Assembly: GCF_000186865.1 (NCBI RefSeq)
Contig: NW_008705573.1
Coordinates: forward strand, 796,983 to 860,982
DNA: 64,000 nt
Direction of reading: 5' to 3'
Origin: Aureococcus anophagefferens
Taxonomy: Eukaryota; Sar; Pelagophyceae; Pelagomonadales; Pelagomonadaceae
In this document: one piece after another, positions 62,673-64,000 of the stretch
How positions within the stretch are numbered: the stretch's first letter is position 1
How the letters are laid out: every line of letters starts with the position of its first letter
Program-made: the position numbers and the translations under genes
Notes under the pieces: generated by a model
What the model was told of the DNA's origin: nothing
Databases searched by the model: none
What the model saw: only the letters and a program-made list of their open reading frames with translations

Positions 62673-64000
62673 TTAGACGTCCGCCTCGACGTCGGCGGCG
62701 CCGCGGTCGGCGCGCGTCGGCGTCTCCGGCGGCCCGTCGGGCGGCGCGGCCTTCGCGGGGGCCGCGCGCGTCGACGGCCCCCCGCCGAAGCGCGCGGCGA
62801 CGCGGCGGCCGTAGGCGAGGAGGCGCTCGGTCATGGGCGCCTTGCCGAGGTGGGGCTGGGAGCAGAGCTTGAGGAGGACGACGGCCGCGAAGCGGCTCGT
62901 GACGCCGAGGAAGAAGAGGACGGGCCAGTTGAGCCACTCGTTCTTGATCCATTTTCCGTCGATCTCGCAGACGCCGTCGTTGTTCGGCGTCTCTTTGAGC
63001 CTGAGGTCGTAGAGCCAGCCCTCGTGGAACGTGAAGCCGAGCACGATGGCCAGCGCCGACTCGCGCTGGGGCTTGCCGTAGAAGTAGGGCGGCATCTTCC
63101 ACGCGTGGCTCAGGTGCCGCGTCTGCTTGACGATGAGCGTCTCGCCCGCCCAGCGGATCGGCGACAGCCACGTCAGCAGCCGCGTGAAGAAGTCCTCGTT
63201 CGTCGTCTCGAGGCGCTCCGACGGCGGCGAGAGCATGACGAGCACGAGGGAGACGCAGACGACGAGGAGCTGCGCGTCCTTTGGGCCCACGACGACGGAC
63301 GCCATGTACGCGTAGCCGCTCACGGCGTAGGAGAGGAGGTAGAAGCACGCGAAGACGAAGGGCAGCGTCGGGTCCGGCGTCGCGAGCGTGTAGAAGGGCA
63401 CCGTGAAGGAGAGGACGAGGATCGCGAGGCGCGGGATCTGCACGAGGTCCTTGCCGAAGAAGTAGGCCGACGCGGACAGCGCCATGCCACTGCCCGGCGT
63501 CGTCTCGCGCCAGTGCACGAGGCGCTCGCTGCCGAAGACGCGGAGCGACGTCACGGCGAGGAAGAGCTGGAGGCCGATGCCGACCCAGACGATCATCGTC
63601 GGCAGCGACGCGACCTCGACGTTCGCGCTCTGGCTCCCGAACGTCGCGCCCGTGCCCGTGAGCAGCAGCACGTCGAAGGCGAGGTCGCCGGGCTTCATGA
63701 GCTCCTGGAGCAGCGCGCGCCGCGCGAAGAGGAAGGCCTCGGCCCACCAGCCCCGGCCCGCGGGCACGTCGTCGGCGTACGTGAGCTCGACGCCTTCGGG
63801 CTTCAGCGCGACGTCCTCGGCCGCGAGCTCCGACGCGTCCCACACGGCCGCGAGCGTCCCCGCTAACACCTCCGCGGCGGGCCCTTCGGTGACGCCCGCG
63901 GGCTTGGCCAGGCCGCTGAGGATCTCCATGTAGTAGTCCGCCGGGTTCGAGAACTCGGGGAGCGCGTAGCCGAGCGACCGGAAGTAGGGCTCCGCGGCCG
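62673..64000 (-). CDS. ABCG-type ABC transporter, membrane half (partial)
   Basis: The frame is open to the right edge, so the N-terminal nucleotide-binding domain lies outside. At the edge, EPYFRSLGYALPEFSNPADY is the ABCG-specific segment that follows the ATPase domain. About six membrane helices follow, with AYFFGKDLVQIPRLAILVLS, YLLSYAVSGYAYMASVVVGP and WLSPIRWAGETLIVKQ matching the ABC-2 membrane domain. A loop before the last helix has a potential disulphide region (NNDGVCEIDGKW). The white/ABCG family exports lipids, sterols or other hydrophobic compounds. The C-terminal 70 residues are proline/alanine-rich and cytosolic. The stop is 25 bp from the convergent TruD gene. Confidence 0.87.
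   Translation of the reverse strand, partial: AAEPYFRSLGYALPEFSNPADYYMEILSGLAKPAGVTEGPAAEVLAGTLAAVWDASELAAEDVALKPEGVELTYADDVPAGRGWWAEAFLFARRALLQELMKPGDLAFDVLLLTGTGATFGSQSANVEVASLPTMIVWVGIGLQLFLAVTSLRVFGSERLVHWRETTPGSGMALSASAYFFGKDLVQIPRLAILVLSFTVPFYTLATPDPTLPFVFACFYLLSYAVSGYAYMASVVVGPKDAQLLVVCVSLVLVMLSPPSERLETTNEDFFTRLLTWLSPIRWAGETLIVKQTRHLSHAWKMPPYFYGKPQRESALAIVLGFTFHEGWLYDLRLKETPNNDGVCEIDGKWIKNEWLNWPVLFFLGVTSRFAAVVLLKLCSQPHLGKAPMTERLLAYGRRVAARFGGGPSTRAAPAKAAPPDGPPETPTRADRGAADVEADV

Noticed and set aside
1..64000. tRNA, rRNA or other structured RNA genes
   Set aside because: I scanned the gaps for tRNA box-like motifs and long stems and found none I could support. A covariance-model search would be decisive.
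1..64000. The introner transposase (autonomous element)
   Set aside because: No gene here shows transposase motifs or matching ends; only non-autonomous copies are present.

Overview
The window looks like nuclear DNA of a GC-rich, gene-dense eukaryotic microalga, most likely a stramenopile of the pelagophyte Aureococcus type. The reasons are: eukaryote-only proteins (RIO1 kinase, U-box ligase, DXO/Rai1, phospholipid scramblase-like, ABCG transporter, JmjC proteins); several N-termini that resemble the heterokont plastid presequence with an ASAFAP-like cleavage motif; and introner elements, short transposon-derived introns of the kind described from Aureococcus anophagefferens. The species name is an inference from these features, not a database match.

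Layout. I find 37 genes in 64 kb; the first (JmjC/cupin_8) and the last (ABCG transporter) run off the window. Genes alternate strand almost strictly. There are thirteen convergent pairs: ten are at most 30 bp apart, one of them overlaps by the TTA/TAA of both stop codons, and three are about 90 bp apart. Divergent pairs share start regions from 34 to about 640 bp. 1-4.6 kb: two iron/2-oxoglutarate cupins and a MATE transporter. 4.6-16.4 kb: a low-GC F-box-like gene, a coiled-coil protein, a sulfotransferase, an ADCK/UbiB kinase, a secreted cyclophilin, a U-box E3 and a CRT-like transporter. 16.4-26.9 kb: a GNAT, an FkbM-like methyltransferase, a multi-pass membrane protein, an ankyrin gene broken by an in-frame TAG, a glycosyltransferase, an FHA-RING-zinc-knuckle protein and a scramblase-like protein. 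26.9-36.4 kb: one 3,014-residue coiled-coil protein. 36.5-50.2 kb: an ankyrin protein, an NPPY methyltransferase, a DUF501 protein, a YHYH membrane protein, a HAD-like/SAM protein, an unrecognised gene with a frameshift, a HAD phosphatase-like protein, RIO1 kinase and a plastid-like protein with a frameshift. 50.4-64 kb: an F-box/LRR-like gene, a quinone oxidoreductase, a JmjC protein, DXO/Rai1, an unrecognised protein, a GT11-like fucosyltransferase, a seven-repeat FG-GAP protein, TruD/PUS7 and the ABCG transporter.

Introns. Every intron I can resolve (nine introns in eight genes) is a short element with terminal inverted repeats, flanked by an 8-bp target-site duplication. The element supplies the 3' AG. 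The first two bases of the upstream duplication copy supply the 5' splice site, which is GC in seven cases and GT in two. Removing element plus one duplication copy restores the reading frame in all nine. Three families are present: A (192-193 bp, six copies), B (203 and 145 bp, two copies) and C (80 bp, one copy). A and B have different ends but share an internal core. Family A bodies sit in both orientations, yet the terminal base pattern always follows the host gene strand. Introners are a known phenomenon; the mixture of families, the terminal-base asymmetry and the two in-frame readable copies are the parts most worth following up.

Most genes are single-copy housekeeping or signalling functions with no operon-like grouping. 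What ties the region together is genome architecture: compact alternating genes colonised by introners, with a few AT-richer ankyrin/F-box genes between them.
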